This document shows, piece by piece, positions 25,421 through 32,553 of a stretch of DNA of 64,000 nt. The notes beneath the pieces were generated by a model, which saw nothing but the letters and a program-made list of their open reading frames with translations, was not told the origin of the DNA and did not search any database. The position numbers were made by a program, and so were the translations under genes. The stretch spans positions 186,001-250,000 of the forward strand of contig NZ_AKIZ01000022.1 of NCBI RefSeq assembly GCF_000282595.1, in the 5' to 3' direction. The stretch's first letter is position 1, and the number at the start of each line of letters is the position of its first letter. The stretch comes from Phyllobacterium sp. YR531. GTDB lineage: Bacteria > Pseudomonadota > Alphaproteobacteria > Rhizobiales > Rhizobiaceae.

Positions 25421-26515
25421 ATGGCCACGGTTTCCATCAGGGACGTAAAGAAAACCTATGGCAATGTCGACGTCATGCATGGCGTCTCTGTCGATATCGA
25501 CGATGGAGAGTTTGTAATTCTTGTCGGACCTTCAGGCTGCGGAAAATCAACTTTGCTGCGCATGATTGCTGGCCTTGAAGAAATAACCAGTGGCGAAATT
25601 TCCATTGGATCGCGCGTGGTCAATGACCTGCCTGCAAAGGAGCGTGATATCGCCATGGTCTTTCAGAACTATGCGCTTTATCCCCATATGACAGTTGCGG
25701 ACAATATGGGTTTCGCACTCATGCTCAAAAATGCTCCCAGGGAAGAGAAAGTCAATCGGGTAGGCCGCGCTGCCGAAATTCTCGGACTGGAGAAATTGTT
25801 GGACCGTTTTCCTCGGCAGCTTTCCGGTGGCCAGCGCCAACGCGTTGCCATGGGCCGTGCAATTGTTCGCGATCCGCAAGTATTTCTATTTGACGAACCC
25901 CTGTCCAATCTCGACGCCAAACTGCGGGTGCAGATGCGCAGTGAAATAAAGGGGTTGCACCAACGGTTGGGCACTACAATTGTCTATGTCACGCATGATC
26001 AGATCGAAGCCATGACAATGGCAGACAAGATTGTGGTCATGAAGGATGGTCTTGTTGAGCAGGTGGGAACGCCTCTTGATCTGTACGATTATCCCGCAAA
26101 TACTTTTGTGGCAGGCTTCATAGGCTCGCCCGCCATGAACTTCCTCGAAGGTAAGATCAAGGCAGGTGTTTTCATGACATCAGATGGCGTCAGTTTACCT
26201 TTGCCGCATGATGCATCGTCTGGTCTTGAAGCTTCAGCAATCTACGGCATCCGGCCCGAGCATATGAAGATAGCTGACCAGGGTATCAAGATTGACGTTG
26301 AGGTGGTTGAGCCGACTGGCTCAGAGATTATGGTTGTAGGAAAGATTGGTGGTCAGGAGATCTCATGTCTTTTCCGAGAAAGGCTGTCGATCAGGCCCGG
26401 TGACAAAATCCAAGTGTCTATCGATCCTGCAGTCAGCCATTTGTTCGATTCCAACGGCGGTGCACGCATTGGCAATAACCGTAAAACTGATCAGGCCGCC
26501 GTTGTGGCGGCCTGA
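25421..26515 (+). CDS. CUT1 sugar ABC transporter ATP-binding protein (UgpC/MsmK type)
   Basis: A 364-aa ATPase with Walker A GPSGCGKST, signature QLSGGQRQRVAMGRAIV, Walker B VFLFDEPLSNLDAKL and a C-terminal TOBE domain. ATG 25421 has GGAG seven bases upstream, better than ATG 25409, which lacks one. Closely similar to the ATPase at 12042; the two share long identical motif blocks, as expected for CUT1 ATPases that may even be interchangeable. The last codons form the left part of a terminator hairpin. Confidence 0.92.
   Translation: MATVSIRDVKKTYGNVDVMHGVSVDIDDGEFVILVGPSGCGKSTLLRMIAGLEEITSGEISIGSRVVNDLPAKERDIAMVFQNYALYPHMTVADNMGFALMLKNAPREEKVNRVGRAAEILGLEKLLDRFPRQLSGGQRQRVAMGRAIVRDPQVFLFDEPLSNLDAKLRVQMRSEIKGLHQRLGTTIVYVTHDQIEAMTMADKIVVMKDGLVEQVGTPLDLYDYPANTFVAGFIGSPAMNFLEGKIKAGVFMTSDGVSLPLPHDASSGLEASAIYGIRPEHMKIADQGIKIDVEVVEPTGSEIMVVGKIGGQEISCLFRERLSIRPGDKIQVSIDPAVSHLFDSNGGARIGNNRKTDQAAVVAA
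26491..26515 (+). terminator. Perfect hairpin formed by the end of the importer operon
   Basis: TCAGGCCGCC, loop GTTGT, GGCGGCCTGA: a perfect GC-rich 10-bp stem that contains the last codons and the stop of the ATPase gene. It can act for the plus-strand operon; the convergent matC gene ends 20 bases further, so it may serve both. No T-run follows. Confidence 0.6.
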
Positions 26516-26535
26516 CGGAGCGACGTAGTGGATGA

Positions 26536-27888
26536 TTAGACTGCGCCTGGAACAACAAGAACAAGCCAAGCAATTACTGGCCCGAAAATGGCGATGAGGG
26601 CACTATAGATCAGCAGTTTTCGCAGAACGTTCTCCCGCTCAGTCTCCGGGGCGTTGGCGACAACAAGAGCACCATTGGTTGAAAATGGACTTGTATCAAC
26701 AATCGTTGTCGAGATCGCGATGGCTGCCACCACCCCGATAGCACTGATGTGACCTTGCATAAGGAACGGCACTGCAAGAGGAATGATTGCTCCAAGCAAT
26801 GCGGTCGAAGATGCAAAGGCCGATACAATTGCGCCCGTAAAGCAAAGCAGCAAAGCTGCAAGCAGTGGCATGCCCAAGCCCGATATGCCTGAAGCCACAT
26901 AATCGACGGTTCCGGCTTTTTGAAGCACTCCGACGTAAGTGATGATACCGGCAATCAACAGCACGGTTGACCAGCTGACCTTGTCAATAGCTGCCTTCTG
27001 CGTTTTTGGCGATAACAACGCCAAGGCAACAGCTACAGTTATCGCGACCAGGCCGACATTGAACTTGAAGACAAGAGCGCCGATAGCCAAGGCCGTCAGA
27101 CCAACAAGTGTCATAAGCCTTTCGCTTGTGAGGCCTTCACTTGATGGAATGTGCGCGCCTGACGGAGAAACATCGCTGCGATGATACGCTGGTGAAGCTG
27201 GAGTACCGCCATGACCGACAATCGCACGCGACACGCCAGCCGTGTGCGTATCCGGATCCGGCCCTGTGGCAGTTGCATGTTCGCGCAGACTTTTCCATCC
27301 GCCGAAAACAAAGAACACAACGACAGCAATCGCAAGATTGAAGAATAGGCTGGAGAGAAACAGCGAGGTTGGGCCGTAGGGCAGCCCGGCCTTTTCGACA
27401 ATTTGGTTGGTGATGCCACCATAAACGCTGATAGGTGAAAAACCACCGCCCTGTGCTCCGTGAATGACCATGAGTCCCATCATGACTGGACTGATGCGGT
27501 ATTGGGTGGCAAAACGCAGAGCAACTGGCGCGAGAATGGCAACTGCTGCTGGGCCAAGTGCGCCAAATCCGGTGATGATTGCTGCAACCAGAAACATGAC
27601 CCATGGAATAAGTGCCATATGCCCGCGGACCAATCGCACAGCCTGCTCAACCAACCAATCTATGGTTCCGTTGTTCTGGGCTATCGCAAACAGATAAGTA
27701 ATACCGACGAGTGTAAGAAACAGATCGCTCGGAAAGCCCGAAAAAATATCATTGGGCGTCATTCCCATAATAAGTGACCCGACAATGAATGCGGCGGCAA
27801 AGGCCAAAGCACCCATATTGATTGGCAATATTGTTGCGATAACAAACATGCCAATCAGGACAAGTATGGATAGTATTTCAATATTCAT
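26536..27888 (-). CDS. matC: MatC-type malonate/dicarboxylate transporter
   Basis: A 450-aa hydrophobic protein with about 11-12 transmembrane segments and a polar cytoplasmic loop around residues 205-260 (with ATGPDPDTHTAG). N-terminal half resembles the MatC_N domain: NMGALAFAAAFIVGSL and GFPSDLFLTLVGITYLFAIAQNNGT. It is proposed to take up malonate across the inner membrane. It has GGGAGG upstream of ATG 27888 and follows matB after 112 bases with a hairpin in between. Assignment leans on neighbours matB and matA, the order known from Rhizobium matABC. Confidence 0.9.
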   Translation of the reverse strand: MNIEILSILVLIGMFVIATILPINMGALAFAAAFIVGSLIMGMTPNDIFSGFPSDLFLTLVGITYLFAIAQNNGTIDWLVEQAVRLVRGHMALIPWVMFLVAAIITGFGALGPAAVAILAPVALRFATQYRISPVMMGLMVIHGAQGGGFSPISVYGGITNQIVEKAGLPYGPTSLFLSSLFFNLAIAVVVFFVFGGWKSLREHATATGPDPDTHTAGVSRAIVGHGGTPASPAYHRSDVSPSGAHIPSSEGLTSERLMTLVGLTALAIGALVFKFNVGLVAITVAVALALLSPKTQKAAIDKVSWSTVLLIAGIITYVGVLQKAGTVDYVASGISGLGMPLLAALLLCFTGAIVSAFASSTALLGAIIPLAVPFLMQGHISAIGVVAAIAISTTIVDTSPFSTNGALVVANAPETERENVLRKLLIYSALIAIFGPVIAWLVLVVPGAV

Positions 27889-27975
27889 GACAATATCCTC
27901 CCTTTACGGCGCGCCAGCGGCGAGCCATATTTCCTTATTGTTCCGGCGTGAGCTCCCCCCAACGCCACTTACGGC

Positions 27976-27995
27976 CTGCCATCCAAGGATGGCAG
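27976..27995 (-). terminator. Hairpin between matB and matC
   Basis: CTGCCATCC-AA-GGATGGCAG, self-complementary over nine positions, lies five bases after the matB stop in a 112-base gap. Because matC lies downstream on the same strand, it would lower rather than abolish matC transcription, or matC has its own promoter. Confidence 0.45.
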
Positions 27996-28000
27996 TTCAA

Positions 28001-29527
28001 TCAGGCATTCGCGCGAGCGGTATAAATCAGACTGTATTGCTCGCGCAGAATATTCTTCTGCACCTTGCCCATGGTGTTTCTTGGCAGGTCATCCACAAAG
28101 ATGATCTGCTTGGGTTGCTTGTAGCGCGCCAGACGATCATTCAGTGCGTTTAGAATGGTTTTCTCATCGGTTTGAGAGCCGGGTTTTTTCACAACGACTG
28201 CCGTTACGCCTTCACCAAAATCCGGGTGAGGAATGCCAATAACTGCGCTTTCAACAATGCCGGGAAGCGCGTCGATTTCTGTTTCGACTTCCTTTGGATA
28301 AATATTGTAACCGCCGGAAATCACGAGATCTTTGCCCCGGCCAACAATATGAATATAGCCTTGATCGTCGATCTTGCCCAAATCGCCGGTAATGAAGAAT
28401 CCGTCATCGCGAAACTCGGATTTCGTCTTCTCCGGCATGCGCCAATAGCCCTTGAAAACATTCGGGCCCTTAACTTCGATCATACCGGTCTCGCCCTGTG
28501 CGAGTGCCATGCCGGTTTCAGGATCGGATACCCGAACACTTACGCCCGGCAGTGGAAAACCTACAGTTCCCGCGACCCTTATGCCGTCATAGGGGTTAGA
28601 CGTATTCATGTTGGTTTCAGTCATGCCATATCGTTCAAGAATGGCTTGGCCGGTACGCTCATGAAAGGCTCGATGTGTGTCAGCCAAGAGCGGTGCGGAA
28701 CCGGAAATGAAAAGTCGCATTCCTGCCACTGCATTGCGATTTAACCCTTCGTTCTGCAGCAATCGAACATAAAAGGTAGGAACGCCCATCATTGTCGTGG
28801 CGCGAGGCATGAGCGACAATACTTCTGCAGGATCGAACTTTGGCAATAAAAACATGGATGCGCCTGATGTCAGAATGACATTCGTTGCGACAAATAATCC
28901 ATGGGTGTGAAAAATGGGCAGAGCGTGAATGAGACGATCCTGTGCGGTAAAGCCCCAATAATCCCGAAGCGACAGCGCGTTTGACAGCAAATTGTCATGT
29001 GTCAGCATCGCGCCTTTGGAGCGACCTGTGGTTCCTGATGTATAGAGAATTGCGGCCAGGTCATCAGGCGTCCTTGTGGAATCGGTAAAATCTGCTGGCT
29101 CATCCTTCGCCAGTTCGACAAGTGAACCGCCTCCATTTTCGTCAAGTGTTTCGATCAGTGCGCCGTATTTGGACGCTATCGTCGATATGCCTTCTTCCGC
29201 CTTAGGCGATACTACGACGAGCCGAGGCTCAGCATCACCAATGAAGTAATCAAGCTCGGCCAACGTATAGGCAGTATTCAACGGCAGGTAGACTGCTCCG
29301 CAACGAATGCAGGCAAGATAAAGCATGAGGGCTTCCGCGCTCTTTTCTACCTGGACGGCAACCCGATCACCCGGACGGACACCGAGCGTGTCAATCGCTC
29401 CCGCGATCTTTCCCGACCATTCCAGCATCTTCCCATATGTCCAATATTGAGCATCACCCGTTTCGATGAAAATGGCCTCTTCGCTTGGGACGGAACGTTT
29501 TATAGCGTCAAACAAATGATTGCTCAT
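28001..29527 (-). CDS. matB: Malonyl-CoA synthetase MatB
   Basis: A 508-aa adenylate-forming enzyme that makes malonyl-CoA from malonate, CoA and ATP. Motifs: P-loop ILYTSGTTGRSKGAML near residue 162, RYGMTETNMN near 300, the GDLGKIDDQGYIHIVGRGKD segment near 395 and the catalytic lysine in PRNTMGKVQKNIL near 490. ATG 29527 overlaps the matA stop (ATGA), so the decarboxylase and synthetase are co-translated. With MatA it forms a malonate-to-acetyl-CoA route. Confidence 0.95.
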   Translation of the reverse strand: MSNHLFDAIKRSVPSEEAIFIETGDAQYWTYGKMLEWSGKIAGAIDTLGVRPGDRVAVQVEKSAEALMLYLACIRCGAVYLPLNTAYTLAELDYFIGDAEPRLVVVSPKAEEGISTIASKYGALIETLDENGGGSLVELAKDEPADFTDSTRTPDDLAAILYTSGTTGRSKGAMLTHDNLLSNALSLRDYWGFTAQDRLIHALPIFHTHGLFVATNVILTSGASMFLLPKFDPAEVLSLMPRATTMMGVPTFYVRLLQNEGLNRNAVAGMRLFISGSAPLLADTHRAFHERTGQAILERYGMTETNMNTSNPYDGIRVAGTVGFPLPGVSVRVSDPETGMALAQGETGMIEVKGPNVFKGYWRMPEKTKSEFRDDGFFITGDLGKIDDQGYIHIVGRGKDLVISGGYNIYPKEVETEIDALPGIVESAVIGIPHPDFGEGVTAVVVKKPGSQTDEKTILNALNDRLARYKQPKQIIFVDDLPRNTMGKVQKNILREQYSLIYTARANA

Positions 29528-30942
29528 GCAGTCGGTTCCTTGCTGGCGGCTTTGTTCGTTTCACGGTTTTTATTGCTTGCGGATGGAGCAACTTTTTTCG
29601 CATTTCTGTCTTGGCGGAGTAGTTTACGAACAGGTGGCGCGGCTACAACCTCGTTGCGTTGTGCAAATGCTTCATGGTTCGCTTCAATATCGTCAAGTTT
29701 GTAGAGATAATTGACCATGAAACCATGCCCCTGCCGCATCGCACGGTCGGAGCGATCGGCCAGAAAGTTTATTCGTTCCAGTCTGGCTCCATTGCCGAGG
29801 TGAAAACGCGAAACCGGTTCAAGCGGTCGCCCTTGGTGTGTTTTAGCGTTGAGGAAGTAGCAAGCAGCAAGTGGCAACAGTATTTCCTTGGCTGTAATAC
29901 TGAGCTTTGGGTCTTTAACCCAATCAATGCCGTCCAATGCCTGGAGCGCACTCTTATCTTCAGCAGTCAGCAATTCGGAATGTTCATTTTTTCTTTCCTT
30001 TGAAAGCCAATTGGCAAACCCAGATACTGGCGACAAAGTCACAAAGGTTTCAAGCTTCGGGAATTCGCGCCGCAGGTCTTCGACAACCTGCTTGATCAGG
30101 AAATTGCCAAAGGAAATCCCCCTTAATCCCATCTGGCAATTTGATATTGAATAGAACACTGCAGTTCTTGCCTCCTGTGCCGCAATTGGCGCACGAGACT
30201 CATCAAGAACATCAAAGATTGCTTCGGGAATTGCTTTCGTCAGTGCCACCTCGACAAAAATCAAGGGGTCGTCCGCAAGTTGTGGATGGAAGAAAGCAAA
30301 ACATCTGCGATCGGCGGGAGCCAGACGGCGGCGCAACTCATCCCAGTCACTGATTTCGTGCACCGCTTCGTAGCGAATAATTTTCTCCAGAATGTGCGCA
30401 GGTGTCGACCAGTCAATAGGGCGAAGAAGGAGAAAGCCACGATTGAACCATGAGGCAAACAGGTGAGAAAAGTCAGCGTCGACAGCTTCAAGTTCCGGGC
30501 TGTCGATCTTATAGCTCAACAGACGTTCACGCATGTTCACCATGGTTGAAATGCCATTGGGTGCAAGGTTGAGACGGCGAATTAACTCCTGCCGACGAGG
30601 TTCCGCAGCTTGATGCAATTCCAGCATTGCGCTCGGCGTCCGGTCTGCGCGATATGATTCGATCGCGGCATCAAGTCTGGCCTCATCCGGACCAAACTTA
30701 TTGAAAAGCAGCAGCATGAAATTGCGCTGTCCCGGTTCATTGAGACGCGACCAATGATCTAGAATCTGAGCGGCTAACGCCATGCCTGATGCTTCGCCCC
30801 GACTGGACAGCAACAATTCGCACAGATGTTCGATATCCGAAGCACCGACCGCTGTTGGCGACCGGGGCGCAAAAGCCAATAGCTTGCGACCTCGATCTGT
30901 TATTGTTTGCAGCATGTCACTGAAAATGGATGTGCTGGTCAT
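29524..30942 (-). CDS. matA: Malonyl-CoA decarboxylase MatA
   Basis: A 472-aa protein matching malonyl-CoA decarboxylase: an N-terminal helical domain (residues about 1-150, with LLLFNKFGPDEARLDAAIES) and a GNAT-fold C-terminal domain with FFHPQLADDPLIFVEVALT, SISNCQMGLRGISFG (candidate catalytic Ser) and SRFHLGNGARLERINF (catalytic His). It converts malonyl-CoA to acetyl-CoA and CO2. ATG 30942 is preferred because GGGAA precedes it; ATG 30954 is possible. First gene of matABC, divergent from matR, with a palindromic operator between. Confidence 0.95.
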   Translation of the reverse strand: MTSTSIFSDMLQTITDRGRKLLAFAPRSPTAVGASDIEHLCELLLSSRGEASGMALAAQILDHWSRLNEPGQRNFMLLLFNKFGPDEARLDAAIESYRADRTPSAMLELHQAAEPRRQELIRRLNLAPNGISTMVNMRERLLSYKIDSPELEAVDADFSHLFASWFNRGFLLLRPIDWSTPAHILEKIIRYEAVHEISDWDELRRRLAPADRRCFAFFHPQLADDPLIFVEVALTKAIPEAIFDVLDESRAPIAAQEARTAVFYSISNCQMGLRGISFGNFLIKQVVEDLRREFPKLETFVTLSPVSGFANWLSKERKNEHSELLTAEDKSALQALDGIDWVKDPKLSITAKEILLPLAACYFLNAKTHQGRPLEPVSRFHLGNGARLERINFLADRSDRAMRQGHGFMVNYLYKLDDIEANHEAFAQRNEVVAAPPVRKLLRQDRNAKKVAPSASNKNRETNKAASKEPTA

Positions 30943-31062
30943 AGGGGTTCCCATTGCTCAGTTTTGCCCCGCACAAAGTCAAAGGCTTTAAAGTACCACT
31001 CACGTCGACGAGAACAGCTTTGTTTTAATCCACGCGATGCGATGTTATATATGACGTTAACA

Positions 31063-31070
31063 TTCTTGTA
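31063..31070. promoter_or_regulatory. Extra MatR half-site
   Basis: TTCTTGTA, identical to one arm of the palindrome at 31084-31099 and 21 bases away (two helical turns). It may support cooperative binding; only one arm is present. Confidence 0.35.
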
Positions 31071-31083
31071 TGGAAAGTCAATC

Positions 31084-31099
31084 TTCTTGTATACAAGAA
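31084..31099. promoter_or_regulatory. MatR operator
   Basis: TTCTTGTATACAAGAA is a perfect 16-bp palindrome in the divergent matA-matR region. It closely matches the TCTTGTA/TACACGA site reported for MatR of Rhizobium, so malonate-responsive control of matABC is expected. Confidence 0.8.
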
Positions 31100-31126
31100 T
31101 GAATTCTTTGCATTATTGGAGAGATC

Positions 31127-31798
31127 ATGGCCGAGAATATCGTACAAGGATTAAGGGATGAGATCGAAAATGGAATTGTGACGAACCAATATCTTCCGGG
31201 TGAACGGTTGGACGAGGCACAGTTAGCCAAACGATTTGGCGTATCGCGAACCCCTGTACGTGAAGCCCTGATGCAATTGAGCGCTATTGGTCTTATCGAA
31301 ATTCGAGCGCGTCGCGGAGCGGTGGTAATCGATCCAGCACCGCACCGGATTTACGAAATGTTCGAGGTAATGGCAGAGCTGGAGGGGATGGCCGGGTCAT
31401 TGGCCGCGCGTCGTCATACGGATACTGACCGCGTGGAACTGCTGGCTGCACACAGCAAATGTGAGCGCTCTGCCGATGCTGAAGACAGTGACACCTATTA
31501 CTACGATAATGAACTGTTTCATAAAGCCATCTATGCGGCCAGTCATAGTGGTTTTCTTATTGAGCAATGTTCCGCATTACATCGGCGTCTACGTCCTTAT
31601 CGCCGTCTCCAGTTGCGCGTACGCAATCGAATGAAGACTTCATTTAATGAACACGCAGCGATCGTGGGCGCAATTCTCTCTGGTGAAGCTGATAGTGCGC
31701 GGACTCTTTTACGGCAACATATTGCCATACAGGGCGATCGCTTCAGTGACCTGGTTGCAACGCTTGCTCAGCGTGGTGCAGATCAACAAGAGCGTTAA
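31127..31798 (+). CDS. matR: GntR-family regulator MatR
   Basis: A 223-aa FadR-type (FCD) GntR regulator: winged helix at residues about 5-70 (LDEAQLAKRFGVSRTPVREA is the helix-turn-helix) and helical effector domain from about 75, with EVMAELEGMAGSLAARRH and FHKAIYAASHSGFL. Position divergent from matABC and the operator identify it as MatR, which in rhizobia represses the operon unless malonate is bound. ATG 31127 is preceded by GGAGAG. Confidence 0.88.
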   Translation: MAENIVQGLRDEIENGIVTNQYLPGERLDEAQLAKRFGVSRTPVREALMQLSAIGLIEIRARRGAVVIDPAPHRIYEMFEVMAELEGMAGSLAARRHTDTDRVELLAAHSKCERSADAEDSDTYYYDNELFHKAIYAASHSGFLIEQCSALHRRLRPYRRLQLRVRNRMKTSFNEHAAIVGAILSGEADSARTLLRQHIAIQGDRFSDLVATLAQRGADQQER

Positions 31799-31929
31799 TT
31801 ACTAGGCTTTGCAGACAGCTCAGCAGCCACCTTCAGAACGAGCTCTTAACTGAGAGCAACAGTGAAATCCGTGTCATGAAATTATCCCTTCAAACCGATC
31901 GACAAGCAATCTTAGCAAGAGGCATGATC

Positions 31930-32139
31930 TCAATGAGACGGTGCCGTATGATTATTGAGGGTCCGGAAATAATGTTCGGCATGCTGATAGCAGTTTTCCG
32001 CTTCAACAAGGTTTCCAGAGCGTAACGCATCCTGAGCCCTTTCCAGATAGCGCTGATAGTTTGTTTTTGCATTGTTGATTTTGTTCGTTGAGCCATCTCG
32101 CGATGCACTTTTGCTTGTTCGTGTTCGTTGATTTTGCAT
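31930..32139 (-). CDS. Miniature DUF4167 protein
   Basis: A 69-aa basic protein whose C-terminal half, NYQRYLERAQDALRSGNLVEAENCYQHAEHYFR in overlapping pieces (residues about 28-60), matches the core of DUF4167, an alphaproteobacterial domain of unknown function; the hallmark is AENxxQHAEHYFR. Full-length relatives are usually some 200 residues or more, with an arginine/asparagine-rich, possibly RNA-binding N-terminus; here only a short basic, Ser/Asn-rich tail precedes the domain. ATG 32139 has AAAGAG upstream. It follows a 53-aa gene by 13 bases, forming a small operon. Function unknown. Confidence 0.7.
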   Translation of the reverse strand: MQNQRTRTSKSASRDGSTNKINNAKTNYQRYLERAQDALRSGNLVEAENCYQHAEHYFRTLNNHTAPSH

Positions 32140-32152
32140 AAAAGCTCTTTGC

Positions 32153-32314
32153 TTAGTCAATCTGCTCGGCAACAATCTGGCGCAACTCTTCCCGGGTAAA
32201 TCCCGAAGGTAGCTTCTCCACTTTGTTTTGTGGCTTGTTGACGAGGATTTGATAATAAGCCTGAAATGGCTTGGTAAAGGTGGTTTCTTGTTGGTTTCTA
32301 ATAATAGTTTGCAT
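32153..32314 (-). CDS. Small conserved-looking protein (53 aa), function unknown
   Basis: A 53-residue frame from ATG 32314 to TAA 32153, immediately upstream of the DUF4167 gene and on the same strand. The sequence is polar and well balanced: TTFTKPFQAYYQILVNKP, then NKVEKLPSGFTREELRQIVA, ending EQID. The last 20 residues look like a short amphipathic helix after a Gly-Phe-Thr turn. No signal or membrane segment. No family is recognised. Tight spacing with the DUF4167 gene and protein-like composition support it being real. Confidence 0.55.
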   Translation of the reverse strand: MQTIIRNQQETTFTKPFQAYYQILVNKPQNKVEKLPSGFTREELRQIVAEQID

Positions 32315-32511
32315 TTTAATCCATTGGCCGTGCAGAAAACCGCGCGGCGTTGTTGTTGAAAAATGTCGATTGTAAATTCGCTATTGGGAACTGTGTCGAA
32401 TACGGGTCAGACATTCTGAATATTCATCCGCATTCATTTTGCTGCGGGATAGCCCGATCAATCGGTCGACAGACAACATATGGGGCGCGACGGGAATTTA
32501 TCAAGGGCACC

Positions 32512-32547
32512 GACCCCCGAATTATTCGAGAGAAAAATTCGGGGGTC
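32512..32547 (-). terminator. Long perfect inverted repeat after the hydantoinase gene
   Basis: GACCCCCGAATT (32512-32523) and AATTCGGGGGTC (32536-32547) form a perfect 12-bp stem with a 12-base loop, starting seven bases after the hydantoinase stop. Probably its terminator, though no T-run is present. The 200 bases between it and the 53-aa gene hold no other gene that I can see, only space for a promoter. Confidence 0.55.
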
Positions 32548-32553
32548 TGCCAA

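Noticed and set aside
31890-32108. 72-aa minus-strand frame overlapping the DUF4167 gene
   Set aside because: It is in another frame from the clear DUF4167 core and has no ribosome-binding site.
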